A stretch of 64,000 nucleotides of DNA, taken from NCBI GenBank assembly GCA_024696945.1, contig JAILGF010000104.1, forward strand, positions 60,938 to 124,937. The letters run 5' to 3'. The first letter of the stretch is position 1, and each line of letters starts with the position of its first letter. Shown in pieces: positions 19,472 through 29,296 of the stretch. Origin of the DNA: Lachnospiraceae bacterium (GTDB lineage: Bacteria; Bacillota; Clostridia; Lachnospirales; Lachnospiraceae). Position numbers and translations under genes: made by a program. The notes beneath the pieces are model-generated. The model worked only from the letters and a program-made list of their open reading frames with translations. It had not been told where the DNA came from and ran no database searches.

Positions 19472-22015
19472 TTATTTATCCTCACCTAAAGCTTCGTTTT
19501 TATACTTCTTCTCCACAAAGCTGTAAATAAAGCTTATTGCAAAGCACAGAATGCCGCTTACAAAGAAGCTTATGGCATGACCGACCGTATTCTGATAGGT
19601 AATGTCTACCATAACAAGCTTTACGGCACAAATAAGTGCGATCACAAGTCCGTATATTCGCAATCCTTTTGTTTCGTATTTGAAGCCGATAATTATGAGT
19701 ACAATAGCTAAAACAAATACCGCAATACTTAAAACAGCTCCGGATGCTTTAAAGGATAAAAGGATCAATATAAGTAATACAGTTCCCTTAAAACCTACAT
19801 ATAATGCTGCATAAACATCATTATTCTTCAAAAGATTAAAGGAATTAATCATGAATAACAGAATTCCCATCAATACCGCAACCCAATGCTCCACTTCGTT
19901 CTCCCTGGTACACATTACTCCAAGGGAATATAACATAAGAATTGCATTTACAATATTAAGAGCGATCAGTGTTGCTTTATCGTCTTCATTGACCTCCCAA
20001 TTTTTACGATAAAGTGATTTCATGGCTATAATATTTATAAGTCCAAGTACAACAAGCGCCACGGTCAATGCAGTGGCTTCGCCGATCCATTCCTTATATG
20101 CAAACCCTACGATGGATTCGGCAATTCCTGTTAAGAATATCAGATAAGTAACAATCTTGATCGCAGGATTATACTGGTCATTCTTAATATATAGAAGTGC
20201 TGTTTCAATCGCAAACAATACTACTACAGCAACTAACATCAGAATTACGTTTTCGAATAAATAGCATAGAACAAATCCGTTTGATATCAGCCCGAGTATT
20301 TTGGAGAAATTATCATTTGTCATGAATCCGTAGATTATAAGTCCTGCCGACATAATAGCAAGACCTATGGTCGGACTCATGAAATCCATATCTCCGATAC
20401 ATGCCAAAGCTATGATAAACAGAAGTATCTGCCAGAAAATATCTCCTGCTTCTCTTGAAATATTTAAAATCTTTTTCAGATGATATTCCAATCCGATATA
20501 AGTTCCGACTGCCAAAAACAGATTGATTAAAATCGTTGCTTCTTCTGCTTCAAACAGATTTGAAATATTCAAAGTAAGGAATAAAGAATACCCTGCTCCG
20601 AAGAATCCTATCCACACCTTGTTCTTTTCATTTGCGGCAACTCTGTTATATACAAGAAATCCAAGTGAAATCAACGCAAGTACCAAGAACATCGGAAATG
20701 ACTCAGAATAACCTAATTTACCAGAAAACAAATAGCCTCTTGATATGGAAAGTGCAGAAAAGTATAAAACAAACAGGCAGTATACCGAACAAATATTTGT
20801 GATAAGGTACGAAACATTGTCTTTAATTCTAAATGCCATAAAGGCCAAGACACCTATTACCGCATAAATACATACCAGAACAAACAGGCCTACAGCATCA
20901 GTATTAATGCACTTAACAGCACCAAATGTAACAGATATTGCAATTCCAAAACATCCTATGATCTCAAAAAGCAGTTTTTTATATTTTGAAAGATACAAAA
21001 CACCGGCTGCCCAAGCCAATAAAAGAACAAACAGCGTAATATCATTTATAAATCCAAAATAGATATTACTTAAAAACAAAGAAATATAAATAGCACCGAT
21101 TCCACAGGCGCCTACAGAAATAAAGAAATTACTTTCCTTATTCTTAAACCATTTAATAAGACCAAATGCAGTAATTCCAATGCTTACCACAAGCATTAAC
21201 AGGAACTTGGCAGTATCGTTCAGTTTAGGGATTATAAGCGTTGCAAACAAAACAAGGCTTATGAAAATAAGAACCGAAGCAGTGATCGCCATTACGTTCT
21301 TTCCTAAAACAGATTCTGCAGAGCTTGCTGATTTAGTTTCTTTATTATCCTTTACTTTAGGGTCTTGTTTAGGAATATTATTATATTGGTATGCTCCGGA
21401 ATTGGGCATAGCAGTCCCGCCGTACTGCTGACGGTTCATACCGTTCATCCCCATCTGCCCCATAGGCTGGAAGCTGTTTTGCTGATGTCCCATAGGGGAT
21501 TGAGGCTGTCCTATCGGTGGCTGTCCTATCGGTGGCTGTCCTATCGGTGGCTGTCCCATGGGCTGTTGCGGTTGTCCCATAGGAGGTTGGCCCATTGACT
21601 GATAGCCGTTAGGCTGCTGTGGATATCCCATCAGCGCTTGTCCCATGGATTGATGTGGCTGGCCCATTGGCTGTTGAGACCGTCCTATCGATGGCTGCCC
21701 CATTGACTGATAACCGTTAGGCTGCTGTGGATATCCCATGGGTGCTGGTCCCATTGGCCTCTGCTGTGGATATCCCATTGGGTGCTGTGGCTGGTCCATT
21801 GATTGGAATCCGCCATTCTGCTGTCCAACGGGTGGCTGTTGTTGCCCTGTAGAACGTTGGTCCGGCTGGTTCTGCCATACATGCTGACCTGCGTTTTGCT
21901 CCTTGTTCTTCTCCTTGTTCAGTTCTTCCTGAATATAATTCAGACTTTCAAGGATTCCGGCCATTGCCTTTCTGCATTCGGCCAATCTTTTTTCAAGATC
22001 TTCCCTGTTTTCCAA
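19472..22015 (-). CDS. DUF2339-like polytopic membrane protein with Pro/Gln/Gly/Met repeat-rich N-terminal region
   Basis: N-terminal coiled coil, then a QPMGQPPIGQPPIG-type tract, then more than 20 hydrophobic segments; overall DUF2339 architecture. Confidence 0.75.
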   Translation of the reverse strand: MENREDLEKRLAECRKAMAGILESLNYIQEELNKEKNKEQNAGQHVWQNQPDQRSTGQQQPPVGQQNGGFQSMDQPQHPMGYPQQRPMGPAPMGYPQQPNGYQSMGQPSIGRSQQPMGQPHQSMGQALMGYPQQPNGYQSMGQPPMGQPQQPMGQPPIGQPPIGQPPIGQPQSPMGHQQNSFQPMGQMGMNGMNRQQYGGTAMPNSGAYQYNNIPKQDPKVKDNKETKSASSAESVLGKNVMAITASVLIFISLVLFATLIIPKLNDTAKFLLMLVVSIGITAFGLIKWFKNKESNFFISVGACGIGAIYISLFLSNIYFGFINDITLFVLLLAWAAGVLYLSKYKKLLFEIIGCFGIAISVTFGAVKCINTDAVGLFVLVCIYAVIGVLAFMAFRIKDNVSYLITNICSVYCLFVLYFSALSISRGYLFSGKLGYSESFPMFLVLALISLGFLVYNRVAANEKNKVWIGFFGAGYSLFLTLNISNLFEAEEATILINLFLAVGTYIGLEYHLKKILNISREAGDIFWQILLFIIALACIGDMDFMSPTIGLAIMSAGLIIYGFMTNDNFSKILGLISNGFVLCYLFENVILMLVAVVVLFAIETALLYIKNDQYNPAIKIVTYLIFLTGIAESIVGFAYKEWIGEATALTVALVVLGLINIIAMKSLYRKNWEVNEDDKATLIALNIVNAILMLYSLGVMCTRENEVEHWVAVLMGILLFMINSFNLLKNNDVYAALYVGFKGTVLLILILLSFKASGAVLSIAVFVLAIVLIIIGFKYETKGLRIYGLVIALICAVKLVMVDITYQNTVGHAISFFVSGILCFAISFIYSFVEKKYKNEALGEDK
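21506..21550. repeat. Three exact 15-bp tandem copies (ctgtcctatcggtgg) encoding GQPPI
   Basis: Direct reading: 21506-21520, 21521-21535, 21536-21550. Confidence 0.95.
21591..21738. repeat. Approximately 41-bp direct repeat within the same low-complexity coding region
   Basis: cccattgactgata(g/a)ccgttaggctgctgtggatatcccat at 21591-21631 and 21698-21738, one mismatch. Confidence 0.9.
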
Positions 22016-22060
22016 TTATACTCACCTCGTTTCCGTCGGAATCGGCCAGATTCCTTAGAA

Positions 22061-22714
22061 TCAATTGAATTCCTTATCTTCTTCCGGTTTCTTTGTTATC
22101 AATCTTACAGTAAGTGTTTTAACCGCATGGAGGAATTCAAAAACCCCGGTAACAAAATTACTTTTCTCAACATATTTTTCGTACTCATCCGAATCTATCC
22201 GTTTTACATAGCCTTCCTTCATAGGATATTGATATCCCACAAGAAGCTTTTCAATATCCGGAATATCATATTTGTAATAAGGCTTATCCAGCTTAACTCC
22301 GGACATCTCAATAACTTTCGCTGTAAAATCCATGCAGTTATGAGCCTTGTAAAGTCTAAAACCATGGATTATCGGAGTTGTAAGCATAGCAAAAAGATTA
22401 AATATCTGCTCATCATCCTCTAAAAGCCTATCGATAAAAGATCTGATCTCATCATACTTTTCTTCGGTCACAGGAATAGAAAATATCTTTGAATAAAACT
22501 TCTGATATTCTTCAAATGCGTAATAATCCCTGCATTCCTTCATAAAGCCTGCTGCAAAGGGATGATGATGCTGTTTTCTTGAAAAAGAATAAAACTCCGT
22601 GAGGCTCTTATCCAGACTTACCGCAATATGTTCATATCTGTAGCCTGTAAATTTCTTTAAAAGCTTACCCAATCCGGTATAAGATTCGATCAGCACTATA
22701 TAAATATGCTTCAT
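22061..22714 (-). CDS. Putative permuted NlpC/P60-like (papain-fold) protein
   Basis: YEHIAVSLDKSLTEFYSFSRK (His) and KAHNCMDFTAKVIEMSG (Cys), in the order expected of permuted NlpC/P60 proteins. Confidence 0.5.
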   Translation of the reverse strand: MKHIYIVLIESYTGLGKLLKKFTGYRYEHIAVSLDKSLTEFYSFSRKQHHHPFAAGFMKECRDYYAFEEYQKFYSKIFSIPVTEEKYDEIRSFIDRLLEDDEQIFNLFAMLTTPIIHGFRLYKAHNCMDFTAKVIEMSGVKLDKPYYKYDIPDIEKLLVGYQYPMKEGYVKRIDSDEYEKYVEKSNFVTGVFEFLHAVKTLTVRLITKKPEEDKEFN

Positions 22715-22774
22715 ATTTTTTCCTTCCGTAAATCCTGCAAAACATTATCTGACGCAGTCAGACTCGTTTAATCA

Positions 22775-24235
22775 TTACCCGCCGAATTTAAAAAGATTCT
22801 TTATAAATGACTTTATAAACATCTTATAATCCATAAAGTCATATATTCCCTGGCGTTTTGCTCTTAAGAAAAGCTTGATAAGCAGTATGTGGTAGTAATA
22901 ATAATACTTTTTAACGCTTATGTTTGTAGGCTGAGCAACTACATGCAGATAGTCCCAATCGGCAGGATCCTCTGTAACCAGTCTGTCCTTATACTCACTG
23001 AAATTTTCAAGGCACATTTCGGGTGTGTAGATTGAAACGGCAACGTGCTTTAGTTTAAAGTGTTTTATCCATCTGTACAGATTCTTGAAATCCTTCTTTT
23101 TAAAATCCAGATCCGTAATGAACATAGCCATCATATGGATACCGTTTTCATGAAGTATCCGAATAGCATTTCCGTTTGTATTAACACCGCTCCTCTTGTT
23201 AGTATCTGAGAGTCTCTTATTCTCAATATATTCAAGCCCCGTAAGTATATAATAGAAACCGATTTCCGACAGTTCTTTTATTACTTCCGGATGCTTTACG
23301 ATAAAATCAGCCCTTCCGAATGCAACAAAATTCTTTTTGATATTTCTTTCCTTTATCAATTCAACAAATTTATGAAGTCTCTGCGTTCCTACCAAGAAAT
23401 CATCATCAATTATATAGATATTCTCGCATTCGATCGATTCTATCTCATCCACAACATCTACAATGTCACGGGATACGTATTTTCCGCAGTTCAATCTGTT
23501 TCTGTAACAGAACGCACAGGAATAAGGACAGCAATATGCGGTTCTAATAATTGCACACGGGCGAAGCTCAAGATAACAGTACTTTTCCCGGTTTTCATAG
23601 AAGTTGCTCCTGTCTGCCCACGGCATTTTTCTGATATCAAACGGAGCCGGAGGATTTTTCTTCCAATTCTTTGATTTTAAATCTATATCATCATTTTTGT
23701 CTGGATCAGAATTATCTGAAATATCAGCACGATAGCATATTCCTTTCAAATTCTCAGGATTTTTTCCTTCGATAATTGCTGCCACCACTGAAGGATCATA
23801 TGTTGTAACAACATAGTCCACATCATCTTCAAAAAATCTTTCGGGATTTAACGAAGCATGTATTCCTCCGACTATTGTAGTTATAGGCTTTTTATTGCCT
23901 GAAAATAAACGGCTTTTAAGTGAAGGAGAATTGGAAAGTAAATTCTTTAATAACCCCGAGCCTTTGTTCTCGGAATAGTCCTTACAGTACGCACAATATT
24001 CCTTTATAAAATTCTCCTGGCGTGTTCTGCCGCAGAAATATACAAAATCAGGTTCAAATAGCTTTACGGTTCTGGCAAAATCCTTATCTATCTGACCGTC
24101 CCACAAACGGACCTCATATCCTTTTATTTTTAAGTAAGCCATTAAACATTCAAGGTCATAAGGCTCATCATCAATTATACCGGCGAAGTCATATTTTGAC
24201 CTCGATGTTTCCGGATTTGCAAGCAATATCTTCAT
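22775..24235 (-). CDS. B12-binding domain radical SAM protein
   Basis: N-terminal Rossmann-like region with VGGIHASLNPERFFEDDVDYVV; radical SAM motif AYCCPYSCAFCYR; IYIIDDDFLVG. Confidence 0.88.
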   Translation of the reverse strand: MKILLANPETSRSKYDFAGIIDDEPYDLECLMAYLKIKGYEVRLWDGQIDKDFARTVKLFEPDFVYFCGRTRQENFIKEYCAYCKDYSENKGSGLLKNLLSNSPSLKSRLFSGNKKPITTIVGGIHASLNPERFFEDDVDYVVTTYDPSVVAAIIEGKNPENLKGICYRADISDNSDPDKNDDIDLKSKNWKKNPPAPFDIRKMPWADRSNFYENREKYCYLELRPCAIIRTAYCCPYSCAFCYRNRLNCGKYVSRDIVDVVDEIESIECENIYIIDDDFLVGTQRLHKFVELIKERNIKKNFVAFGRADFIVKHPEVIKELSEIGFYYILTGLEYIENKRLSDTNKRSGVNTNGNAIRILHENGIHMMAMFITDLDFKKKDFKNLYRWIKHFKLKHVAVSIYTPEMCLENFSEYKDRLVTEDPADWDYLHVVAQPTNISVKKYYYYYHILLIKLFLRAKRQGIYDFMDYKMFIKSFIKNLFKFGG

Positions 24236-25495
24236 TTAACTCCTCCCGGCAATATAACCCGTAGTCCATGCCCATTGCAGATTGTATCCTCCGCACATTC
24301 CGTCCACGTCAAGTACTTCTCCGGCTAAATACATGCCCGGATATTTGTAGCTTTCCATAGTGTTTTCGTTGATCTCCTTTAGTATTACTCCTCCTTGAGT
24401 AGCCTGTGCATTTTCGAATCCGGTATCCCCTGTGATATTTAATTCCATTCCTTTCATAAGAGATACCAGCTTCTCAAGCTCACTTCCCAATGTCTTTACG
24501 TCATAGGTTACCGAGCTTTGATCGAATTTGAGATCTATCTGAGAAAACATAACCCTTAAAAGCTTATCGTTAATAAGAGAACAAAGTACATCTCCCACAT
24601 TAACGACAGTAGAATTAAGAAGCGAAAAGAGATAATTCTTAAGATCCTTTTTACTTATATCCGGGAAGAAATCAAGTTCGAGTCTCGGTCTGTTACCCCA
24701 TGACAATTCCTGAATTGCAAACCTGCTGAGATTCATAACGGGTATTCCCGAAAGGCCGTTTTTATTAAATACTATTTCGCCCTGTTCACTGTATAGAGGC
24801 TTTGAAGACTCTTTGCTATACAGTGTGCAATTGCATTTTATCCTGACTCCTTCGATCCTTTTCAGATACTTAAAATCAGAAGTCAGCCCGCATAATGCAG
24901 GTAACGGTTTAACTATATTAAATCCCATATTTTCAAGCAACCCGAATATCGATCCATCGGTTCCGAAAACAGGAGCAGCAGCCCCTCCCGCACTGATTAC
25001 CACTTTTTTTGATTGATAAACCGAACCGTCTTCACAGGATATCCTAAAAATACCATTTAGTTTTTCAATTCCTGTGACCTTTTTCAAGGGCTCTATAACA
25101 GCCCCCAAGGAAATAACCTTAGTCCAAAGAGCATTCCTCAAGGTCTTTGCCTGTTCACCGTATGGATAGCAGTATCCGTTTCTTTCACGATGCAGAATAC
25201 CTATGCTTTTGAAAAGGTCAATGGTTTTTCTGCTGTCAAAAAGATTGATGATCCTGTATGCCTTATCACTGTCGCTGCCTCTGTAGCATTCAGCCGATTG
25301 CTCTTTATTTGTAAAATTACATTTTCCGTTTCCTGTAGCGGTCAGCTTTTTACCGGGAACCTCTCCCCGTTCCAATAAAACAACGTCCGGACTTTCACCA
25401 GCATCCAGACGTATTGAGCATGCGGAGAAAGCCGCCATCAGACCGGCCGCTCCCCCGCCTATTATTATTTTATCGTGTACTACCCCATTCTCCAT
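24236..25495 (-). CDS. BaiN/HI0933-family NAD(P)/FAD-dependent oxidoreductase
   Basis: IIGGGAAGLMAAFSA, LLERGEVPGKKLTATGNGKCNFTN, AGGAAAPVFGTDGS, AGEVLDVDGMCGGYNLQWAWTTGYIAG. Confidence 0.93.
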   Translation of the reverse strand: MENGVVHDKIIIGGGAAGLMAAFSACSIRLDAGESPDVVLLERGEVPGKKLTATGNGKCNFTNKEQSAECYRGSDSDKAYRIINLFDSRKTIDLFKSIGILHRERNGYCYPYGEQAKTLRNALWTKVISLGAVIEPLKKVTGIEKLNGIFRISCEDGSVYQSKKVVISAGGAAAPVFGTDGSIFGLLENMGFNIVKPLPALCGLTSDFKYLKRIEGVRIKCNCTLYSKESSKPLYSEQGEIVFNKNGLSGIPVMNLSRFAIQELSWGNRPRLELDFFPDISKKDLKNYLFSLLNSTVVNVGDVLCSLINDKLLRVMFSQIDLKFDQSSVTYDVKTLGSELEKLVSLMKGMELNITGDTGFENAQATQGGVILKEINENTMESYKYPGMYLAGEVLDVDGMCGGYNLQWAWTTGYIAGRS

Positions 25496-25535
25496 TAATA
25501 ATCCCCATTCCTAATCCTTAACTCTCTTGACTCTA

Positions 25536-27167
25536 TTATCTTAATAATCTTAATTTCTTTAAAAGCTTTACGATCGATCTTCCCTTTGGCATCGCAAGCA
25601 ATTCCTCTTCCGTAACGGTTTTTGTCATAATTATCAATACAATATATATGATCACTGCCGTAACAACTGCGGGAAGTAACGCAACCGCATAAGAAGCTGT
25701 GTAGCTGTATAGGATTTCAAACTCATACTCGGATAATATTCCCATAAGCAATGAGCATATGGCGGGTAAAATAAAGGTTCTCTTTATCTCCTGCTTATAA
25801 TTCAAGCGTTTTCTGATGGTTATCCAGTTCATCGCACATACAAGGAATCCGTATAGCATATTACAGATAACCATAACCTGGATACCATGCTCAAACACAT
25901 TCAAACCGACATAAACAGCTACAATATGTATGATCAAAGCAATAAACGAATGAGTAACCGGTTTTCTCATCATATTGATGCCCTGCAGCACTCCGTTTGT
26001 AAGAGTAGACAGCGCAAAGAAAATAACTGCCATACAGCCTAACGAAAGCAGCTGGGGTCCGAGTTCGTCCTCAGCATGTCCGAACATCAGCATAAGTATC
26101 GGCTGTGACAGAAATCCCAATCCCATCGCTGCAGGAAATGCAATAAGCATATTAAGCTTAACCGCAGAAGCTATCTTGGTCTTTATACCATCAAAATCCC
26201 TTCTGCTGTAACCCGCTGAAAGAGTCGGAACTATCGTTACTCCGAAAGCGGAAGCAATTGCGACCGGAACATTGTACATCCATTTATATCTGTTGGAATA
26301 TGCATCCCAGAATATAGCTCTGGTCGATTCATCATATCCCTTTTGTTTTACCATTATGTTCGAAAACATATAGGTGTCAATTATGCCGCTTATCTGATAG
26401 ATTGTCTGGCTCAAGATAATAGGCAGCATTGTAAGGATTATTGCTTTTAAAATAGTCTTCGAATCATCCTTACATCCGGTGAGATCAGCCGGTTGTGACT
26501 TTGCGGTCTGTTTTCTGTATACGAAAAATATGATTACAAGGAATACCAATCCGAAGAAGGCCCCGGCAAGAGTTCCTGCAGTTCCGCCTGCTGCGCCGTA
26601 CTTTGCGGCTTCATTTGTATCCTTAAATGCATTAACAAGATATGTAGCCGCGACCACGCTTACGATCGCATTAAAAATCTGTTCGATGATCTGGCTGATA
26701 GCGGTCGGAACCATTGTTCTTTTTCCCTGAAAGAATCCTCTTAATACACCCATAAAGGAAAAAACAAAGATTGTAGGTGCAAGAACTCTCAAGGGAACAA
26801 CGGAGCTCGGATATTCAAATGCGTTTGCGATCTGTGGTGCAAATATAAAAACTATCAATGAAACCACAAGACCTATTGATGAAGAAAAGATCATAGAGTA
26901 TCTGAAATATCTGGATGAATTTACATACTCTCCTTTTCCTTCTTTGTCTGCTACGAGCTTTGATACAGCCACCGGTACGCTATAGCAGGATACAAGCAGG
27001 GCAATGTTATATATTTCATAAGCATTGCTGTAATATCCCATTCCCTCTCGGCCAACGGTTCTTTCAAGAGGTATCCTGTACAGCATTCCGATAAATCTGG
27101 TGACCAGTCCGGCTGCGGCCAGAATGCCGCCCTGCATCAGAAAGCTTGATTTTTTCCTGTTTTCCAT
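25536..27167 (-). CDS. MATE/MOP-superfamily polysaccharide flippase (SpoVB/MurJ-like)
   Basis: GGILAAAGLVTRFIGMLYRIPLERTVGREGMGYYSNAYEIYNIALLVSCYSVPVAVSKLV; 12-14 TM segments. Confidence 0.88.
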   Translation of the reverse strand: MENRKKSSFLMQGGILAAAGLVTRFIGMLYRIPLERTVGREGMGYYSNAYEIYNIALLVSCYSVPVAVSKLVADKEGKGEYVNSSRYFRYSMIFSSSIGLVVSLIVFIFAPQIANAFEYPSSVVPLRVLAPTIFVFSFMGVLRGFFQGKRTMVPTAISQIIEQIFNAIVSVVAATYLVNAFKDTNEAAKYGAAGGTAGTLAGAFFGLVFLVIIFFVYRKQTAKSQPADLTGCKDDSKTILKAIILTMLPIILSQTIYQISGIIDTYMFSNIMVKQKGYDESTRAIFWDAYSNRYKWMYNVPVAIASAFGVTIVPTLSAGYSRRDFDGIKTKIASAVKLNMLIAFPAAMGLGFLSQPILMLMFGHAEDELGPQLLSLGCMAVIFFALSTLTNGVLQGINMMRKPVTHSFIALIIHIVAVYVGLNVFEHGIQVMVICNMLYGFLVCAMNWITIRKRLNYKQEIKRTFILPAICSLLMGILSEYEFEILYSYTASYAVALLPAVVTAVIIYIVLIIMTKTVTEEELLAMPKGRSIVKLLKKLRLLR

Positions 27168-27192
27168 TTCTTAATTCCCGAAAAGCTTATTT

Positions 27193-28788
27193 TTACTGAA
27201 TCTCAAGCTTGTCCTCTCTGAAATTCGGATATACTGCGATAAATGTTTTTCCGGGACGCATAACAAGCAGTTCTCCGTCCTTTGTATAGTAATTACATGT
27301 AAACTCAGCCTCATTCTTCTTCCATGTGATCTCTATACATTTACCTTCACATATATAATAGCCCTTTCCGGATACGGGATTGTGATGTCCGTCCCTGTCT
27401 CCGTAGCCTTCAATATCCTGATATCCGTTCTTGTCACGGTTGGACTCCTGAACTATCTGGATAATGATATTGTTGAATTTCAAAGGTTCCTGTGTATTGT
27501 AATCAATATGCACACCGTTAAACTGGTATCTGGTATAGAGCTTTGTCTCCTCATCATAGGTAAGATAAGGCTGTGCATACGATGAAAACGGGATTTTGAC
27601 AAGTGCAGCGGTCATGATCTCTTCGTTTTCATCTGTATTATCAGCAGGATTTTCGACCTCAGCAGAAGCATCTGTATCACTTTCAAGCATTTCCTCCGGA
27701 TTTTCTATCATATCGATCGAATTCTTTCCGCCCTCGGAATATGCAAACCTGAAATGCTGAGGAATAAAGTCTTCCTTATGCTCGGTTCTAAATTTCTTAT
27801 TTTCAATAGCTTTCCATATACCCGAAAGTGAAGCAAATGCATTATGCGGTGCCTGAATACTCTTGTCCCTGTAATATACGGTATTTCCTTCCGCATAGGT
27901 TCCTTCAAGATGATCAAGTCCCAATTGTTTGATCTTCTTTGTTGCATAGGTTGTTTCGCCGTAATGTATGAAAATCGCATCGTACTCAGAAGCGATCGAT
28001 GCATAATAATGTCTTGCGCTTCTTACAGAACCGATCCTATCCTTACAAGAGCTTTCTTCGGTAAGATTTTCAAATACGCCCATAAGTCTGGTGATATTGC
28101 CTTCAACAAGGATTTCGTAAAGAATATCCGCACAGGATGTACCACTCTGAGGATTTGCAACGGCAATATTGTTAAACATTATGCAATACGGTCTCTGGTT
28201 TGCAATTTCCTTTGCAACCCAGTTTCCGTTGATATAGCTCTGCATCTCTCCCGCTGCTTCATGTGCAGCCAAGACTTCATCTATGGTCGGAGAAGGAGTA
28301 GGTTCTTCGGTAAGAGTCGGTGATGGTGTAGGCGAAGGTGTGGGACTTGGTGTAGCTGTCGGAATAGGGGTAGAAGTCGGCGTTTCGGTTGCGACAGGAG
28401 TCACATCCGAAGCTGTAGTAGGATTCTTGTCCTCTTTACCACCGGATAAAACAACTATAAGTACAATTGCAAGGATAACGGCAACCCCGATTGCTCCTGC
28501 TATTATCTTTCCCTTAGTACTCTTTAAGAAGCCGATGAACCCGGCGGTCTCAGTTGTATCCGAAGCCGAAGCGGATTCCGATTTTATATCCTGTACTTCA
28601 GTCGTTCCTTCCTCCGATGCAGCCGTCGGTTCCTTAACGGCCGATCCGTCACTTACCGCAACTTCAGCAGCTTCAGCCTTGACCAGTTCAGTACTTTCGC
28701 TGCCGTTTTCAGCATTAACATTGTTTTCTTCTACACCGTTATTCATATTCTCTTCCATACTCTGATCCTTGTCCTCAAATTTTTTCAA
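27193..28788 (-). CDS. DUF3048 (YerB-like) protein, membrane-anchored with Pro/Thr linker
   Basis: TM KIIAGAIGVAVILAIVLIVVLSGG; PTSTPIPTATPSPTPSPTPSPT linker; RPYCIMFNNIAVANPQSGTSCADILYEILVEGNITRLMGVFEN...IGSVRSARHYY. Confidence 0.88.
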   Translation of the reverse strand: MKKFEDKDQSMEENMNNGVEENNVNAENGSESTELVKAEAAEVAVSDGSAVKEPTAASEEGTTEVQDIKSESASASDTTETAGFIGFLKSTKGKIIAGAIGVAVILAIVLIVVLSGGKEDKNPTTASDVTPVATETPTSTPIPTATPSPTPSPTPSPTLTEEPTPSPTIDEVLAAHEAAGEMQSYINGNWVAKEIANQRPYCIMFNNIAVANPQSGTSCADILYEILVEGNITRLMGVFENLTEESSCKDRIGSVRSARHYYASIASEYDAIFIHYGETTYATKKIKQLGLDHLEGTYAEGNTVYYRDKSIQAPHNAFASLSGIWKAIENKKFRTEHKEDFIPQHFRFAYSEGGKNSIDMIENPEEMLESDTDASAEVENPADNTDENEEIMTAALVKIPFSSYAQPYLTYDEETKLYTRYQFNGVHIDYNTQEPLKFNNIIIQIVQESNRDKNGYQDIEGYGDRDGHHNPVSGKGYYICEGKCIEITWKKNEAEFTCNYYTKDGELLVMRPGKTFIAVYPNFREDKLEIQ

Positions 28789-28795
28789 CTAAAAA

Positions 28796-29296
28796 TCATC
28801 TTGAAATCCCGGCTCTGTCAAGGATTTCCCTCTGTTTCTGTTCCATTAACTCTCTTTCTTCATCCTCCATATGATCGTATCCAAAAAGATGGAGCATGCT
28901 GTGAACAATCAAAAACGAGAATTCCCTAAGTACGCTGTGACCGTATTCTTCAGCCTGTTCTTTGCACTTTTCAACGGAAATGATTATATCCCCGAGCATA
29001 AGCTCGCCTGTGTCAAGATCAAAATAATCCTCGGCAGCCTCCTCAAGATTCTCCGGGAAAACATTAGGTTCTTCATAATCGATCAAAGGAAACGAAAGAA
29101 CATCTGTCGGTCTGTCGATCTGCCTAAATTCTTTGTTAATGGCATGGATGCCTTCATTATCCGTAAGCGTAAGATTTACCTGCACCTCATATGGGCACTC
29201 CAGATAATCAAGTGCCTGTTCGATTATAGACCTTGCTGCTTCCTCATGATCAAACTCAAAGCTGTCATCAGTCTCTTTTTCAATCAGTAAATTCAT
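28796..29296 (-). CDS. ybeY: Endoribonuclease/rRNA maturation factor YbeY
   Basis: DRPTDVLSFPL, GDIIIS, and HSMLHLFGYDH (HxxxHxxxxxH). Confidence 0.96.
   Translation of the reverse strand: MNLLIEKETDDSFEFDHEEAARSIIEQALDYLECPYEVQVNLTLTDNEGIHAINKEFRQIDRPTDVLSFPLIDYEEPNVFPENLEEAAEDYFDLDTGELMLGDIIISVEKCKEQAEEYGHSVLREFSFLIVHSMLHLFGYDHMEDEERELMEQKQREILDRAGISR

Noticed and set aside
21506-21550. Short tandem repeats considered as a CRISPR-like array
   Set aside because: Contiguous 15-bp coding repeats without spacers, in frame with GQPPI; not CRISPR.
22775-24235. Radical SAM protein considered as a viperin-like or other defence enzyme
   Set aside because: Has a B12-binding-type N-terminus and CPYSCAFC motif unlike viperin, and no defence-gene neighbours.
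28283-28765. 160-aa plus-strand ORF (MVGEGVGSSVRVGDGVGEGVGLGVAV...)
   Set aside because: Antisense of the Pro/Thr linker and N-terminus of the DUF3048 gene; low-complexity mirror translation with no independent signals.
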